Shown here piece by piece: positions 41,038-56,200 of a DNA stretch of 64,000 nucleotides (positions within the stretch are counted from its first letter, which is position 1; each line of letters starts with the position of its first letter). The stretch comes from Gilliamella sp. wkB108 (GTDB lineage: Bacteria > Pseudomonadota > Gammaproteobacteria > Enterobacterales > Orbaceae), in contig NZ_LZGM01000118.1 in NCBI RefSeq assembly GCF_001690195.1, positions 102,896-166,895 of the forward strand, written 5' to 3'. The notes below the pieces were generated by a model, which saw only the letters and a list, made by a program, of their open reading frames with translations, was not told where the DNA came from and did no database searches. The position numbers were made by a program, and so were the translations under genes.

Positions 41038-41221
41038 CAATATCTTATTTCCTTAAAAATACAATCATTCATATTAACGGTATTATATAAGTATTATAGT
41101 TTATGGTGCAATTGCCAATCACACTAATAAACCGTAACCCAATTTGTTGGTTTTACTTGTTAAGTTTTTCGACTCTATGCTAAATCTAGACTAAGATATT
41201 AAAAATATATATTAATATTAT

Positions 41222-42553
41222 TTATTCTATTTCAACAACTTGACTAACTAGCTTGCCATTTTTTAATCGGGTTATAATCACTTCGCCAACCGTGACTTGT
41301 TCACGACTACGAATCACCGTTTGCGCTTGATTGGTTGTAACCGTATATCCCCTTTCAAGTGTCGCAAGCGGACTAACACTATTAAGTTGTGCTGTTTGCA
41401 TGGCAAACTGGTGTTTTGATTTAACTAATTTTTGTTGAATTAAATTAAACATTTGCTGCTGTTTTTGGCTTAATTTCTGAGTTAAATAAATGATATTGTT
41501 TTGCGGAGAAACGCGTGACAATCTTTTATCTAAAGAATTATGGCGATTTGACTGCCTGAGCAAATATTGTTGAATATTTTCATATAATGAATGACGCGTA
41601 GTTAATAACCGATTTAACTGCTTTGACAGTTTTGCTTGTGGATGCTGCGTTTGTAATTGATGACGCAATTTATTAAGCATTTCACGGCGTCGCATTAGAT
41701 AGTAATCCATCGCCAGTGATAAACGTTGATTCTGTTCTTCTATACGCCTAATTTGATCTAATTTATCCCGACTCACTAACTCAGCAGCAGCTGAAGGTGT
41801 AGGCGCTCTGACATCAGCCACAAAATCAGCAATGGTAAAATCGATTTCATGCCCAACCGCACTGACAATAGGTAATTGACTGGCAAAAATAGCTCGTGCG
41901 ACCACTTCTTCATTAAATGACCAAAGATCTTCAAGTGATCCACCGCCTCGTCCAACAATTAACACATCACACTCTTGGCGTAAATTGGCGATTTGAATCA
42001 TTTTGGCTATTTGTGCAGCCGCTTCATTTCCTTGTACTTGCGTTGGATAAATAATTAGATGTAAACTCGGATCTCGGCGTTTTAATATCTGACAAATATC
42101 ATGCAGTGCAGCGCCAGTTGATGAGGTAATAATACCAACAGTGCGAATATTATCTGGCAACGTTTTTTTATAAACTGCATCAAATAACCCTTCTTCACTG
42201 AGTTTTTGTTTCAACTGTTCAAACTTTTGCTGTAATAGCCCTGCTCCTGCAGCTTGCATTTTATCGATGACTAATTGATATTCACCACGAGCTTCATAAA
42301 GGGTCACGCTCGCTCTAACTAACACTTGTTGTCCATTTTGCGGCGTAAAGCCGACCCTAAAATTGCTATTACGAAACATAGCACAACGGACTTGGGCGGT
42401 ATCATCTTTTAAAGTGAAATACCAATGTCCAGATGATGGGCGTGAAAAATTGGAAATTTCACCAACAAGCCATATCTGACCAATAGCATCAGTAAGTAAA
42501 TCTTTGACCATTTGATTAAGATCTTTAACAGAAAGAATCTTATTACCTTGCAT
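41222..42553 (-). CDS. xseA: Exodeoxyribonuclease VII large subunit
   Basis: This 443-residue protein has an N-terminal OB fold ([20 protein letters not shown]), the catalytic domain with [16 protein letters not shown] and [20 protein letters not shown], and a long coiled-coil C-terminus ending ERGYTVTTN. With XseB it degrades single-stranded DNA. It lies 31 bp after xthA on the same strand, so two DNA-repair nucleases are probably co-transcribed. xseB is not in the window. Confidence 0.95.
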   Translation of the reverse strand: MQGNKILSVKDLNQMVKDLLTDAIGQIWLVGEISNFSRPSSGHWYFTLKDDTAQVRCAMFRNSNFRVGFTPQNGQQVLVRASVTLYEARGEYQLVIDKMQAAGAGLLQQKFEQLKQKLSEEGLFDAVYKKTLPDNIRTVGIITSSTGAALHDICQILKRRDPSLHLIIYPTQVQGNEAAAQIAKMIQIANLRQECDVLIVGRGGGSLEDLWSFNEEVVARAIFASQLPIVSAVGHEIDFTIADFVADVRAPTPSAAAELVSRDKLDQIRRIEEQNQRLSLAMDYYLMRRREMLNKLRHQLQTQHPQAKLSKQLNRLLTTRHSLYENIQQYLLRQSNRHNSLDKRLSRVSPQNNIIYLTQKLSQKQQQMFNLIQQKLVKSKHQFAMQTAQLNSVSPLATLERGYTVTTNQAQTVIRSREQVTVGEVIITRLKNGKLVSQVVEIE

Positions 42554-42584
42554 GCTATTTTCCTTCCAGTCGTTGTGTCATTAT

Positions 42585-43391
42585 TTATACTAAATCAAAT
42601 TTAGCCCAAATAGGTGCATGATCTGATGGTTTTTCCATGGCACGGATATCATAATCAATGCCTGTTTGCTGGCAATATGACATCAATTTTTGGCTGGCTA
42701 AAATCAAATCAATTCTAAGTCCTGTATGAGTGTCAAAACCTTTAGAACGATAATCGAACCAAGAATACTGCTGTTCGCTTGGATGCTGCTTACGATAGGT
42801 ATCAGCAAAACCCAGTGACATCAAATTTGTCATCCATTCTCGCTCTTCCGGTAAAAACGAACATTTACCCGTACGCAACCATCGCTTACGGCTTTCATCG
42901 GAAATACCGATATCTAAATCTGTGGGGCTGATATTCATATCCCCCATAATCAACGATAACTGATTACTCAATTGTTTTTGTTGCAAATAATTAATCAAAT
43001 CTTGATAAAATTTGCGCTTTGCAGGATATTTGATTTCATGATGTAAACTCTCACCTTGTGGAAAATAACCATTGATTACAGTTAAATTACCTTGATTGGT
43101 TGGTAACTCGACCATAATCAAACGGCATTGTGCTTCATCATTATCGGTCGGGAATCCACATTGTACTGATAAAGGTTGTTGTTTGGTTAACAGTGCAACA
43201 CCATAATGACCTTTCTGCCCGTGATAATTTAAGTGATAGCCAAATTGTTTTAATTCTTCAACTGGAAACTGATCATTATGCACTTTCGTCTCTTGCAAAC
43301 CAATCACATCCGGCTGATATTTATCAATAATGGCAGCTAATTGGTGGATACGCGCCCTAAGACTATTTATATTAAATGAGATAACTTTCAT
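42585..43391 (-). CDS. xthA: Exodeoxyribonuclease III (AP endonuclease)
   Basis: This 268-residue protein (E. coli XthA 268) has the EEP-fold signatures [36 protein letters not shown] and the catalytic C-terminal SDHAPIWA. It incises abasic sites and removes 3' blocks in base excision repair. It is divergent from tyrA over 116 bp and followed by xseA. Confidence 0.95.
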   Translation of the reverse strand: MKVISFNINSLRARIHQLAAIIDKYQPDVIGLQETKVHNDQFPVEELKQFGYHLNYHGQKGHYGVALLTKQQPLSVQCGFPTDNDEAQCRLIMVELPTNQGNLTVINGYFPQGESLHHEIKYPAKRKFYQDLINYLQQKQLSNQLSLIMGDMNISPTDLDIGISDESRKRWLRTGKCSFLPEEREWMTNLMSLGFADTYRKQHPSEQQYSWFDYRSKGFDTHTGLRIDLILASQKLMSYCQQTGIDYDIRAMEKPSDHAPIWAKFDLV

Positions 43392-43507
43392 GATTAATTT
43401 ATTGTATTTGAATTAATATTGCCATTGTCCTATTTTAGCAAAAATACGTTATACTGTTAAACTATTACAGAAAAAGCTACTACTTGTGACAAAAGGAATA
43501 ACTGAAT

Positions 43508-44629
43508 ATGTCTAAGGAATTACTTGCATTGCGTGATAAAATTGATGAAATTGATAAATCTATTTTATCTCTTATTACCAAGCGATTAGCATTAGTTACC
43601 GAAGTCGGTGAAGTCAAAAGCAAACAAGGTATTCCTATTTACGACCCCAAACGTGAAACAGATATGCTAGCCAAAAGACGTCAAGAGGCTGAAAACGCTG
43701 GCATTTCTCCTGCCTTAATTGAAGATATTTTACGCCGATTAATGCGAGAATCTTATATTAGTGAGAATGATAAAGGTTTCAAAAAAATCTATACCGGTCA
43801 AGGATCAATTGTGATTATCGGCGGTAATGGACAAATGGGAAGACTTTTTTCGCGTTTATTTACCCTGTCAGGATATAACGTTAAAACGCTAGGTTCTAAA
43901 ACCATGCATCAAGCCGCTGAAGTAATCAAAGATGCCGCTGCCGTCATTGTCACTGTACCAATTAATAAAACCTGTGAAATTATTAATCAATTACCACCTC
44001 TTCCCAAAGATTGTGTTTTGACTGATTTCACCTCGATAAAAGTTAAACCACTAAAAGCGATGCTAGACAAGCATCAAGGTCCGGTGGTGGGTTTACATCC
44101 AATGTTTGGTCCTGATGTCCCTAACCTCGCCAAACAAATTATTGTTTACTGTGAAGGACGAGAACCTGATAAATACCAATGGTTAATTGAACAAATGCGA
44201 ATTTGGGGGGCAAATTTATGTTCTATTGATGCCAAACAGCATGACAAATGTATGTCATTTATTCAAGCTTTACGGCATTTTACCTCATTTGCATATGGTG
44301 TGAATTTGCAACAAGAACACGCAGATTTAGAACAACTTATTGCGCTCTCTTCACCTATTTATCGACTAGAACTAATGATGGTTGGCAGACTTTTTGCTCA
44401 AGATCCAGAACTATATGCCGATATCATTATGGCATCAGACGATAATATAGAATTGATAAAGCGCTACTATAAACGTTTTGGTCAACTGGTTGAGCTAATT
44501 GCGCAACGTGATAAAACTAAGTTTATCGAAAATTTTAATGAGGTTAGAACTTGGTTTGGTCGTTATGCTCAGCGTTTTATCAAAGAAAGCCAAGTGTTAT
44601 TAAAATTCGCTAACGATAATCGAGAATAG
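43508..44629 (+). CDS. tyrA: Bifunctional chorismate mutase/prephenate dehydrogenase
   Basis: This 373-residue fusion has an AroQ chorismate mutase domain (residues 1-90; [20 protein letters not shown]) and a prephenate dehydrogenase domain with the NAD motif [14 protein letters not shown] and [10 protein letters not shown]. It makes 4-hydroxyphenylpyruvate for tyrosine. The length equals E. coli TyrA (373). It is a single gene with a dispersed repeat element just after its stop; aroF, its operon partner in E. coli, is absent. Confidence 0.96.
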   Translation: MSKELLALRDKIDEIDKSILSLITKRLALVTEVGEVKSKQGIPIYDPKRETDMLAKRRQEAENAGISPALIEDILRRLMRESYISENDKGFKKIYTGQGSIVIIGGNGQMGRLFSRLFTLSGYNVKTLGSKTMHQAAEVIKDAAAVIVTVPINKTCEIINQLPPLPKDCVLTDFTSIKVKPLKAMLDKHQGPVVGLHPMFGPDVPNLAKQIIVYCEGREPDKYQWLIEQMRIWGANLCSIDAKQHDKCMSFIQALRHFTSFAYGVNLQQEHADLEQLIALSSPIYRLELMMVGRLFAQDPELYADIIMASDDNIELIKRYYKRFGQLVELIAQRDKTKFIENFNEVRTWFGRYAQRFIKESQVLLKFANDNRE

Positions 44630-44630
44630 T

Positions 44631-44675
44631 TTTATACTAAAACGTATACTTAACCTGAAACTTATTTACAAAAAA
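44631..44675 (+). repeat. Dispersed intergenic repeat, single copy B
   Basis: Beginning 2 bp after the tyrA stop, TTTATACTAAAACGTATACT runs into TAACCTGAAACTTATTTACA. It matches the same core as copies A and C, in the same orientation, and the array at 30629-31186 reversed. It is followed by about 130 bp of spacer before glmM. Confidence 0.85.
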
Positions 44676-44802
44676 TAGGCAGTTACAGTAAATAAGTTTA
44701 ATTAAAATAGTGATTCAACTTTGAAAGGGCTGACTAACAAATAATAACTTAGCGCTAAATCAAAAGTTGTCCACAAATATAAACTTAGTGTGAGGGAACT
44801 AG

Positions 44803-46134
44803 ATGTCTAATCGAAAATATTTTGGTACTGACGGAATTCGTGGCAGGGTTGGTCAATATCCTATCACTCCTGACTTTGCGCTTAAATTGGGTTGGGCAGC
44901 TGGACGAGTGCTTGCCAAAGATGGCGTTAAAAAAGTTTTAATAGGTAAAGATACCCGTATTTCAGGTTATATGCTTGAATCCGCGCTTGAAGCCGGATTT
45001 GCATCAGCCGGTGTGGCAACTGCATTTACAGGCCCGATGCCGACACCAGCTATAGCTTATTTAACCCGCACGTTTCGTGCTGATGCAGGGGTAGTGATTT
45101 CTGCGTCGCATAATCCTTTTTATGATAACGGAATAAAATTCTTTTCAACGGAAGGCAAAAAACTGGACGACTCAATTGAATTAGAAATTGAAGCACAACT
45201 TGAAAAAGAGATTGATTGTGTTGAATCAGAACAACTTGGTCGCGCGAGTAGAATTACCGATGCTGCTGGACGATATATTGAGTTTTGTAAAAGTACCTTT
45301 GATCACGATCTAAGTTTATCTGGTTTGAAAATTGTGGTCGATTGTGCCAATGGCGCAACTTATCATATTGCGCCAAAAGTATTGCGTGAACTTGGCGCTC
45401 ATGTCATTAAAATTGGTTGTGAACCCGATGGCGTTAATATAAATGAAAATTGTGGTGCCACTGATATTAAAGCATTAGCTCAACGCGTTATCAATGAAAA
45501 GGCTGATTTAGGATTTGCGTTAGATGGCGATGGCGATCGGGTAATTATGGTCGATGCTCAAGGTCGTAAAATAGATGGTGATTTAATTATTTATATTATT
45601 GCCCGGGAAGCCTTAAGGCATGGTCAACTCAAAGGTGGCGTCGTTGGCACACTGATGAGTAATATGGGACTGGAAATAGCACTTAAAAATATTGGTATTC
45701 CTTTTGTTCGAGCAAAAGTTGGCGATCGCTATGTGCTTGAAAAAATGATTGAAAAAAATTGGCGCTTAGGTGCTGAAAATTCTGGACATGTTCTATTATT
45801 AGATAAAACCACCACAGGAGACGGTATCATCGCAGGTTTGCAAGTATTAAGTGCTATGGTACGTAATGATATGTCTTTAGCAGACTTATGTGTTGGTATG
45901 ACCATGTTACCACAAGTTCTTATTAATGTGCGTTTTACAGGTGAACATGATCCGTTAAATAGTCCTGAAGTTACCGCTGCTATTGAACAAGTCGAATCAC
46001 AACTAGCTGGTAATGGTCGCGTATTAATTCGAAAATCTGGCACTGAACCACTTATTCGGGTAATGGTTGAAGGGAGCGATGAGGTAGAAGTTCGTAAATT
46101 AGCAGAATTAATTGCTAATGCAGTTAAAGGATAA
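44803..46134 (+). CDS. glmM: Phosphoglucosamine mutase
   Basis: This 443-residue enzyme (E. coli 445) converts glucosamine-6-phosphate to glucosamine-1-phosphate for UDP-GlcNAc synthesis. The phosphoserine Ser102 lies in [16 protein letters not shown], with the metal loop DGDGDR and the C-terminal [15 protein letters not shown] phosphate-binding loop. GAGGGAA precedes the ATG. folP and ftsH, its usual upstream neighbours in E. coli, are not adjacent. Confidence 0.96.
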   Translation: MSNRKYFGTDGIRGRVGQYPITPDFALKLGWAAGRVLAKDGVKKVLIGKDTRISGYMLESALEAGFASAGVATAFTGPMPTPAIAYLTRTFRADAGVVISASHNPFYDNGIKFFSTEGKKLDDSIELEIEAQLEKEIDCVESEQLGRASRITDAAGRYIEFCKSTFDHDLSLSGLKIVVDCANGATYHIAPKVLRELGAHVIKIGCEPDGVNINENCGATDIKALAQRVINEKADLGFALDGDGDRVIMVDAQGRKIDGDLIIYIIAREALRHGQLKGGVVGTLMSNMGLEIALKNIGIPFVRAKVGDRYVLEKMIEKNWRLGAENSGHVLLLDKTTTGDGIIAGLQVLSAMVRNDMSLADLCVGMTMLPQVLINVRFTGEHDPLNSPEVTAAIEQVESQLAGNGRVLIRKSGTEPLIRVMVEGSDEVEVRKLAELIANAVKG

Positions 46135-46267
46135 AATAACACCTTTTTTTGCCCATTAATTAATCGATAATAACGATGATAATTTTAATAAAGTGATTGT
46201 GAAAGCTGTATAGCTTTACAGAAAATTAGTAAAAAGTGTTTAAATTCTTAATTTTGTTAATCAAAGG

Positions 46268-46296
46268 TTGACTTAATATAGGGAATTAGGTTTAAA
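46268..46296 (+). promoter_or_regulatory. Candidate promoter of the atp operon
   Basis: TTGACT (46268-46273) is 17 bp from TTTAAA (46291-46296), about 95 bp before the atpB start. The -10 is a weak match to TATAAT. The 256-bp glmM-atpB gap also holds an AAAGCT/AGCTTT stem-loop near 46201-46216, possibly the end of glmM mRNA. Confidence 0.4.
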
Positions 46297-46381
46297 ATAA
46301 CAACCTTAAATTATTAGAGCGATTGTTTATACCTTTCGAGGTTAAAAATAAACAATTTTTTTTATTTTTAGAAATAGGTAA

Positions 46382-47173
<792 letters not shown>

Positions 47174-47179
47174 TTTTAA

Positions 47180-47440
<261 letters not shown>

Positions 47441-47464
47441 CAATAATTTAAGAGGAATTGTCTC

Positions 47465-47935
47465 ATGAATATGAACGCAACTCTCCTCGGCCAAGCAATT
47501 ACATTTGTATTGTTTGTTTGGTTCTGCATGAAGTTTGTTTGGCCTCCCGTTATCAGAGCGATTGAAAAACGCCAAAAAGAGATAGCTGATGGGCTTGCTT
47601 CTGCAGAAACAGCAAAAAAAGATTTGGAATTAGCCAAAGCAAATACATCTGACATAATGCAACAGGCTAAGGTTGAGGCTAATGCAATTATTGAGCAAGC
47701 GAATAAACGCAAAGCAGTTATTCTTGAAGAAGCAAAACAAGAAGCTTCTCGTGAAAAAGAACGAATTGTTGCTCAAGGACTTGCCGAAGTAGAGGCTGAA
47801 CGCAAACGAGCGAGAGAAGAGCTCAAACAGCAAGTCGCTACACTCGCTATTGCCGGTGCAGAAAAAATTATTGAACGTTCTGTTAATGAAGCCGCAAATA
47901 GCGACATCATTGATAAACTTGTAGCTGAATTATAA
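47465..47935 (+). CDS. atpF: F1Fo ATP synthase subunit b
   Basis: This 156-residue stator subunit (the same length as E. coli) has an N-terminal membrane anchor ([20 protein letters not shown]) and a long charged coiled coil rich in Ala, Glu and Lys. It links subunit a to delta and alpha. It lies 24 bp after atpE and 13 bp before atpH. Confidence 0.97.
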   Translation: MNMNATLLGQAITFVLFVWFCMKFVWPPVIRAIEKRQKEIADGLASAETAKKDLELAKANTSDIMQQAKVEANAIIEQANKRKAVILEEAKQEASREKERIVAQGLAEVEAERKRAREELKQQVATLAIAGAEKIIERSVNEAANSDIIDKLVAEL

Positions 47936-47948
47936 GGAGAAAAGAGCA

Positions 47949-48482
47949 ATGGCTGACTTAATTACGATTGCTCGCCCTTATGCTAAAGCCGCTTTCGATT
48001 TTGCGGTAGAAAAGAACAGCATTGAATCATGGCATAAAATGTTGGTGTTAACTTCTGAAGTCAGTCAAGACGAACAAATAAGAAGTATTCTAACATCTGA
48101 CATGAAAACTGATTCTGTGGCTAATCTACTCATTAACATTTGTAAAGATGTATTGGATGAGTTTAGCACTAATTTTATTAAGATTATGGCTGAAAACAAG
48201 CGATTACCACTTCTTCCAGAGGTGCTTGGCTTGTTTGAACAACTTTGTTTAGATAGAGAAGCGCAAGCAGATGTCGATGTGATATCAGCTCAAGCACTAT
48301 CTAGTGAACAACTTGATAAGATTTCTATCGCTGTCGAAAAACGTTTATCACGAAAAGTAAAACTAAAATGTCATATCGATAATTCGCTCATTTCTGGTTT
48401 TATTATTCGTACGGGCGATATGGTTATTGATAGTAGTATCAGAGGGCGTTTAAATCGTTTAAATGACGCTCTACAGTCTTAA
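47949..48482 (+). CDS. atpH: F1Fo ATP synthase subunit delta
   Basis: This 177-residue stator protein (E. coli 177) begins [20 protein letters not shown] and has the C-terminal [20 protein letters not shown] motif of the OSCP/delta family. It connects the b dimer to the top of the alpha3beta3 head. AAGGAGA precedes the ATG. Confidence 0.97.
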   Translation: MADLITIARPYAKAAFDFAVEKNSIESWHKMLVLTSEVSQDEQIRSILTSDMKTDSVANLLINICKDVLDEFSTNFIKIMAENKRLPLLPEVLGLFEQLCLDREAQADVDVISAQALSSEQLDKISIAVEKRLSRKVKLKCHIDNSLISGFIIRTGDMVIDSSIRGRLNRLNDALQS

Positions 48483-48493
48483 GGGGACTGATA

Positions 48494-50035
48494 ATGCATC
48501 TAAATTCAACTGAAATAAGTGAACTAATTAAAGAGCGGATAGCTCAGTTCAATATTGTGAGTGACGCTCACAATGAAGGAACTATCATATCAGTAAGTGA
48601 TGGTATTCTTCGTATCCACGGATTAACCGATGTAATGCAAGGCGAAATGATTGCTTTACCAGGTAACCGTTATGCAATGGCATTAAACCTAGAAAGAGAT
48701 TCAGTCGGTGCCGTCGTTATGGGTCCATATGAAGACTTATCAGAAGGTATGAAAGTACAGTGTACTGGACGTATTTTGCAAGTACCAGTAGGTGATGGTT
48801 TATTAGGACGTGTTATTAATACACTTGGTGAGCCAATTGACGGCAAAGGATCAATTCAACATGATGGATTCTCACCGGTTGAAGTGGTTGCGCCAGGCGT
48901 TATCGATCGTCAATCTGTTGACCAAGCACTACAAACTGGTTATAAAGCGGTTGACTCAATGATTCCAATTGGTCGTGGTCAACGTGAACTTATCATCGGT
49001 GACCGTCAAACCGGTAAAACTGCATTGGCTATTGATGCAATCATCAACCAACGTGATTCTGGTGTTAAATGTATTTATGTAGCAATTGGTCAAAAACAAT
49101 CAACTATTGCTAACGTAGTGCGTAAACTTGAAGAACATGGCGCACTTAAAAATACGATTGTCGTTGTTGCTTCTGCATCTGAATCAGCTGCACTGCAATA
49201 TTTAGCACCATATGCTGGTTGTGCAATGGGAGAATACTTCCGCGATCGTGGTCAAGATGCACTGATTGTCTATGATGATTTATCTAAACAAGCCGTTGCT
49301 TATCGTCAAATTTCTTTATTACTTCGTCGTCCACCTGGACGTGAAGCTTATCCTGGTGATGTATTCTATCTTCATTCCCGCTTATTGGAACGTGCTGCAC
49401 GTGTAAACGAAGCTTATGTTGAAGAATTTACTAAGGGTGAAGTCAAAGGTAAAACTGGTTCGTTAACCGCATTACCAATTATTGAAACTCAAGCTGGTGA
49501 CGTTTCTGCGTTCGTACCAACTAACGTAATTTCAATTACTGACGGTCAGATATTCCTTGAAACAAGCCTATTTAACTCAGGTATTCGTCCTGCGGTTAAC
49601 CCAGGTATTTCTGTTTCGCGGGTAGGTGGTGCTGCACAAACTAAGATAATGAAAAAATTATCTGGTGGTATTCGTACCGCACTAGCACAGTATCGTGAAC
49701 TAGCGGCATTCTCACAGTTTGCATCAGACTTAGATGAAGCAACACGTAATCAATTAAGTCATGGTGAAAAAGTAACAGAATTATTGAAACAAAAGCAATA
49801 TTCGCCAATGACAGTTGCTGAACAATCAATTGTTCTTTATGCAGCTGAACGTGGTTATCTGGAAGATGTAGAATTAGCTAAAGTGTTATCATTTGAAACT
49901 GCACTACTTGCTTATGCCCATAGTCAATATGCTGATTTTGTCAAATTAATTGACGAAACAGGAAATTACAATGATGAGATTGAAAGTAAGTTAAAAGCAA
50001 TGCTTGAAAGCTTCAAATCAACTCAAACTTGGTAA
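48494..50035 (+). CDS. atpA: F1Fo ATP synthase subunit alpha
   Basis: This 513-residue subunit (E. coli 513) has the Walker A loop [11 protein letters not shown] near residues 169-179 and the [19 protein letters not shown] region; it supplies the arginine finger ([11 protein letters not shown]). The noncatalytic nucleotide sites of F1 are here. It lies 11 bp after atpH and 14 bp before atpG. Confidence 0.98.
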   Translation: MHLNSTEISELIKERIAQFNIVSDAHNEGTIISVSDGILRIHGLTDVMQGEMIALPGNRYAMALNLERDSVGAVVMGPYEDLSEGMKVQCTGRILQVPVGDGLLGRVINTLGEPIDGKGSIQHDGFSPVEVVAPGVIDRQSVDQALQTGYKAVDSMIPIGRGQRELIIGDRQTGKTALAIDAIINQRDSGVKCIYVAIGQKQSTIANVVRKLEEHGALKNTIVVVASASESAALQYLAPYAGCAMGEYFRDRGQDALIVYDDLSKQAVAYRQISLLLRRPPGREAYPGDVFYLHSRLLERAARVNEAYVEEFTKGEVKGKTGSLTALPIIETQAGDVSAFVPTNVISITDGQIFLETSLFNSGIRPAVNPGISVSRVGGAAQTKIMKKLSGGIRTALAQYRELAAFSQFASDLDEATRNQLSHGEKVTELLKQKQYSPMTVAEQSIVLYAAERGYLEDVELAKVLSFETALLAYAHSQYADFVKLIDETGNYNDEIESKLKAMLESFKSTQTW

Positions 50036-50049
50036 GGGTGAGGTAAAAA

Positions 50050-50919
50050 ATGGCTAATGCAAAAGAGATTAGAACGAAAATTGCCAGTATCCAAAGTACG
50101 CAAAAAATCACCAAAGCAATGGAAATGGTTGCTAATTCAAAAATGCGTAAAACGCAAGATAGAATGGCATCAAGTCGCCCTTATGCTGAAATGATTCGAG
50201 AAGTAATTGGACATTTAGCGTTAGCTCAAATAGGTACTAAACATCCTTATTTAGAAGAGAGGGATGTTAAGCGAGTTGGCTATCTTATCATTTCAACCGA
50301 TCGTGGTTTATGTGGTGGTTTAAATATCAATCTTTTTAAAACTGTCCTTGCTGATATGTCAGCATGGCAGGAAAAAGGTGTTGAAGCTGATGTTGCTTTA
50401 ATTGGTTCTCGAGGTGTGTCGTTTTTCTCTTCAGTAAAAACCAACATCTTAACCCAAGTCACCAACTTGGGCGACGAACCAACTTTATCAGATTTGATTG
50501 GTCCGGTAAAAACAATGCTTGAGTCCTATGATGACCGAAAAATTGATAAATTGTATATTGTAACCAATAAATTTATTAATACTATGTCACAAAAACCGAC
50601 AATACAGCAACTATTACCATTACCATCATCAGAAGATAACGAACTTAAAGCTTCATCATGGGATTATATTTATGAGCCAGATGCAAAATCATTATTAGAT
50701 GTGATTTTACGTCGTTATATAGAATCACAAGTTTATCAAGCTGTGGTTGAAAATCTAGCGAGTGAACAAGCAGCAAGAATGGTGGCCATGAAAGCAGCAA
50801 CAGATAACGGTGCAAACTTAATTAATGAATTACAAATTGTGTATAACAAAGCACGTCAAGGTGCTATCACCAATGAATTGATTGATATTGTGTCCGGTGC
50901 AGCCGCTGTTTCAGGTTAG
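50050..50919 (+). CDS. atpG: F1Fo ATP synthase subunit gamma
   Basis: This 289-residue central-stalk subunit (E. coli 287) shows the N-terminal [20 protein letters not shown] coiled coil and the C-terminal [15 protein letters not shown]. It rotates inside alpha3beta3 and couples proton flow to catalysis. AGGGTGAGG lies before the ATG. Confidence 0.97.
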   Translation: MANAKEIRTKIASIQSTQKITKAMEMVANSKMRKTQDRMASSRPYAEMIREVIGHLALAQIGTKHPYLEERDVKRVGYLIISTDRGLCGGLNINLFKTVLADMSAWQEKGVEADVALIGSRGVSFFSSVKTNILTQVTNLGDEPTLSDLIGPVKTMLESYDDRKIDKLYIVTNKFINTMSQKPTIQQLLPLPSSEDNELKASSWDYIYEPDAKSLLDVILRRYIESQVYQAVVENLASEQAARMVAMKAATDNGANLINELQIVYNKARQGAITNELIDIVSGAAAVSG

Positions 50920-50939
50920 TGCTAAATATTGGCTTATAG

Positions 50940-52349
<1,410 letters not shown>

Positions 52350-52375
52350 GAGATTCATTGAACGGAGATAGTATT

Positions 52376-52801
52376 ATGGCACTAACTTCCTATCAATTAG
52401 AAGTTGTTAGTGCTGAATCTCACCTGTTTTCGGGTGATGTTCAGCGAATCAGAGTAACAGGTAGAGAAGGTGAACTGGGAATTTATCCAGGCCACACACC
52501 ACTGCTGACAACCATTAAACCGGGAATGGTGGGAATTGTTAAAGCTGATGGTGAAGAAGAGTTTATCTACCTATCTGGTGGCATCTTAGAAGTGCAACCA
52601 AAGATAGTAACTATCCTAGCAGATACAGCTATTCGTGGTGAAGATCTAGATGAAGCAAGAGCGCAAGAAGCCGTTAGACAAGCACAAGAACATATCAATA
52701 ATCCAAATAACGATATGTCTTTTGCACAAGCATCGGCTGAACTATCTAAAGCGCTTGCCAAAATACGTGTTATTGAATTAACTCGTCGTATAGGTCAATA
52801 A
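52376..52801 (+). CDS. atpC: F1Fo ATP synthase subunit epsilon
   Basis: This 141-residue subunit is counted from the ATG at 52376 ([20 protein letters not shown]), which has GGAG 8 nt upstream; an in-frame TTG six codons earlier is unlikely. It has the N-terminal beta sandwich and C-terminal helical hairpin ([17 protein letters not shown]) that inhibits hydrolysis. It is the last gene of the operon, followed by a stem-loop. Confidence 0.96.
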   Translation: MALTSYQLEVVSAESHLFSGDVQRIRVTGREGELGIYPGHTPLLTTIKPGMVGIVKADGEEEFIYLSGGILEVQPKIVTILADTAIRGEDLDEARAQEAVRQAQEHINNPNNDMSFAQASAELSKALAKIRVIELTRRIGQ

Positions 52802-52831
52802 TTAACATTTAGATGTCTTATCTCAAAAAAT

Positions 52832-52863
52832 AAAAGGTTACGAAAACAATTTTGTAACCTTTT
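52832..52863 (+). terminator. Terminator of the atp operon
   Basis: AAAAGGTTAC pairs perfectly with GTAACCTTTT around a 12-nt loop, 30 bp after atpC. The stem itself ends in TTTT, followed by AAATTAC. This is a good candidate Rho-independent terminator. Confidence 0.75.
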
Positions 52864-53248
52864 AAATTACAGCAACAATCTGATCTTAATAATTTAATAC
52901 ATTCAAAAAGATAGATAACTTCATCAAGTTAACTATTCGATTTTTCTAATCTTTATTCTATTTTACTGATATTTTCAACTCAAACTTTTGTAATTAACCA
53001 AACCAAATGTAGAGTAAAACTACGTTTTAAAAAGCAAAATTACAGATAAAAACGTTGTTGAATTCAGCTACATCTTATACGTAAACATATGGTTAACCTG
53101 AAACTTCTTTACAAAAAAGTAATTAACTTTATCTCAATTTATCTATCCATACTTTTCTTTATTAAAACATGACAACCTATAAGACTAGCTGGATTTATTA
53201 GTTACTATCAGCGATAATCTGTTTAATCTTATTTAAGCCCATGCCACT
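52864..53248. other. Gene-free region between atpC and recC with one dispersed repeat
   Basis: About 385 bp of A+T-rich sequence with no credible open frame on either strand. It holds dispersed repeat copy C (listed separately) and presumably the recC promoter, which I could not identify. Confidence 0.5.
53076..53118 (+). repeat. Dispersed intergenic repeat, single copy C
   Basis: TATACGTAAACATATGGTTA followed by ACCTGAAACTTCTTTACAAA matches the core shared by copies A and B and by the 117-bp array, with a few substitutions and a small insertion. Unlike A and B it is not next to a stop codon. Confidence 0.75.
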
Positions 53249-56200
53249 ATGTTTAACATTTATCATTCCAACCAAGTCGATTTGCTTAAATCACTCATGT
53301 GTCAATTAATGCGACTACAGCCGTTAGAAGAGGTATTTGTATCTGACCAGATTATCGTTCAGAGTCAAGGGATGGCTCAATGGTTACAAATTGAACTTGC
53401 GGAAGAACTTGGCATTGTAGCTAATATTGCTTTTCCTTTTCCTACTGAATTTATTTGGCAAATGTATCAAATCCTATTGCCCGATGCACCCACTGAAAAT
53501 AGCTACAATACAGAATCCATGACATGGCGATTATATACTCTATTGCCAAAAATCATTGAACAAGTCGAATTTAGCACACTTAAACATTATCTAAGTATAG
53601 ATAAACAAGATAGAAAACTATATCAACTGGCAACACGTATCGCTCGTTTATTTGACCAATATTTAGTGTACCGTCCTGATTGGCTAGCAAAATGGGAAGC
53701 CAATAACACTGTTGCTGAATTAAATCATCACCCTGATGAAATATGGCAAGCTGAATTGTGGCGTCAACTCGTATCAGTAAGTCCACCTTATCATCGCGCT
53801 AATATTTATCAACAAATGCTTGATATTTTATTAAATGATGAGCTTGACAGTGTACTGCTAAAACAACTACCAAAGCGGGTATTCATTTTTGGTATCACTT
53901 CCCTTCCTCCTATTTATTTATCGCTTCTTTCAGCGCTTGGGGAACATATTGAAGTACATTTAATGTTTAATAACCCTTGTAAATGGTATTGGGGAGATAT
54001 CATAGAGAAACAGTTAACTGATATACAAAATACTTACGACCAAGTACCAAATGCCTTGCTTACTTCATGGGGAAAATTGGGGCGTGATAACCTATTTTTA
54101 TTACAAGAGTTTAGTAATAAACAAGATATTGAAGCATTTGCCGATCAGACACATTCTTGCTTACTTCATGCTGTTCAACAAGATATTTTAGAACTTTATC
54201 AAAGTAACCAAGATAAACACCCCATTGCATTGACCGATCAATCGATCTCTTTTCATGCCTGCCATAGTGAACAACGTGAAGTCGAAGTATTATATGATTA
54301 TCTATTGTCTGTTTTTGATGCCGATCCTACTGTTGAATTACGTGATTGTATAGTTATGGTTTCGGATATCGACCGATATGTTCCTTATATTCGAGCCGTA
54401 TTTGGTAATGCTTCAGGTCAGCGCTATTTACCTTTTACTATATCTGATCAAAAAGCACGAAATATCGATCCAATGGTTCAAGGTTTTTTTGCTATTCTAA
54501 ATTTTCCACAAAGTCGATTTACCGCTGAAGAACTGTTTAATCTTCTCGAAATTCCTGCAATAGCAGAAAAATTTGCTATCAATGAATCTCAGTTAACGTT
54601 ACTCAGAACCTGGATAATCGAATCAGGAATTCGTTTTGGACTTGATAATGCGCATAGTTGGATATTTGGATTAGAACGATTACTGCTCGGCTATACAATG
54701 AGTAGTGAGCAAGGCGGTTGGCAACAGATATTGCCTTATGACGGTGCAACTGGACTTGATGCAGAATTAATTGGCCAGTTAGCTGAGTTTATTAGTGTGG
54801 TTCGTAAATGGTTTACCATCTTAAGTGAAGCCAAACCCTTGATAGAATGGCAAAGTTGTTGCTTTGAACTGATAAATGATTTTTTTGTAAGTAATCAGCA
54901 AAGAGAATCAATCTTACTAATGATTGAAGATGAATGGCAGAAATTAATCAGTAGCGGTTTAATTGCCAAGTTTTCTGACAATATTTCAGTTACGGTTTTA
55001 CATGATGCAATGCAATCTCGATTAGAACAAAATCATTTAGCTCATCGATTTTTAGTTGGCAAAATCAATTTTTGTACCATGATGCCTATGCGCTCTATTC
55101 CTTTTAAAATTGTTTGTTTATTAGGAATGAATGATGGTGATTATCCAAGAACATCGCTTCCTCTTGATTTTGATTTAATTGCACAGCATCCTAGACGAGG
55201 TGATCGTAGCCGACGTAACGATGACCGTTATCTATTTTTAGAAGCTATTTTATCCGCCCAACAACAACTATATATTAGTTATATAGGGCGTGACATGAAA
55301 GATGACAGTGAGCGTTATCCATCAGTATTAGTCGATGAACTTTGGGAATATATTGATCAGCATTATTGTTTACCAACGCCCGATAATTCACCACAAGTAA
55401 ATCATTCTCTTGATTTTTTGAAGATTATGCATACACGAACACCTTTCAATCCGAAAAACTACCTACAAAACCCCAAAAGCTATGCTGATGAGTGGTTACC
55501 CGCAGCCCTACAAAAAGGTGAAAGCGAATCCTTTATTAGTGAAATCTCGACGATTGCCATTGATAATATAAACCTTGATGAATTAAAACGTTTCTATCAA
55601 CACCCTATTAGATTATTTTTACAAAAACGGTTTAATTATTATGTTAATTATCTCGATGATACCTTACCCGATGCGGAAAATTTTAATCTCAATGCGTTGA
55701 AGCGTTACCAATTAAATTTACAGATCTTAAATCAACTGATTGACAAAGATAGCCAAGATAGTGATGTTTTTTATCAACGATTAGCATTAACAGGTGAATT
55801 ACCGGACGGCGCTTTTGGGCAAATTCTCTATGATGAGCAAAATGAAACTATGCAATCATTAGCAGACAAAATCCAGCAAGAGCTACTTGGTATTGATACT
55901 CAAGAAGTTAATCTAACGATCACCACTAACCAACAAAACTATCAATTGCAAGGTTGGTTAACACATATTCAACAAGATGGTATTTTAACATGGCGACCGT
56001 CTAAACTTTCGATTCGTAATGGGATATCGCTATGGATTGATCATTTGATTTATTGTATTTTATATCCAAATAATTGGGATAATCAAAGTCGCTTGTATGG
56101 TCGAGAAGACAATGAATGGCGCTTTTCACATTTGAATCCCAAAGATGCTTTAAACCTATTAACCACACTAGTGGAAGGTTATTTACAAGGAATTAACCAC

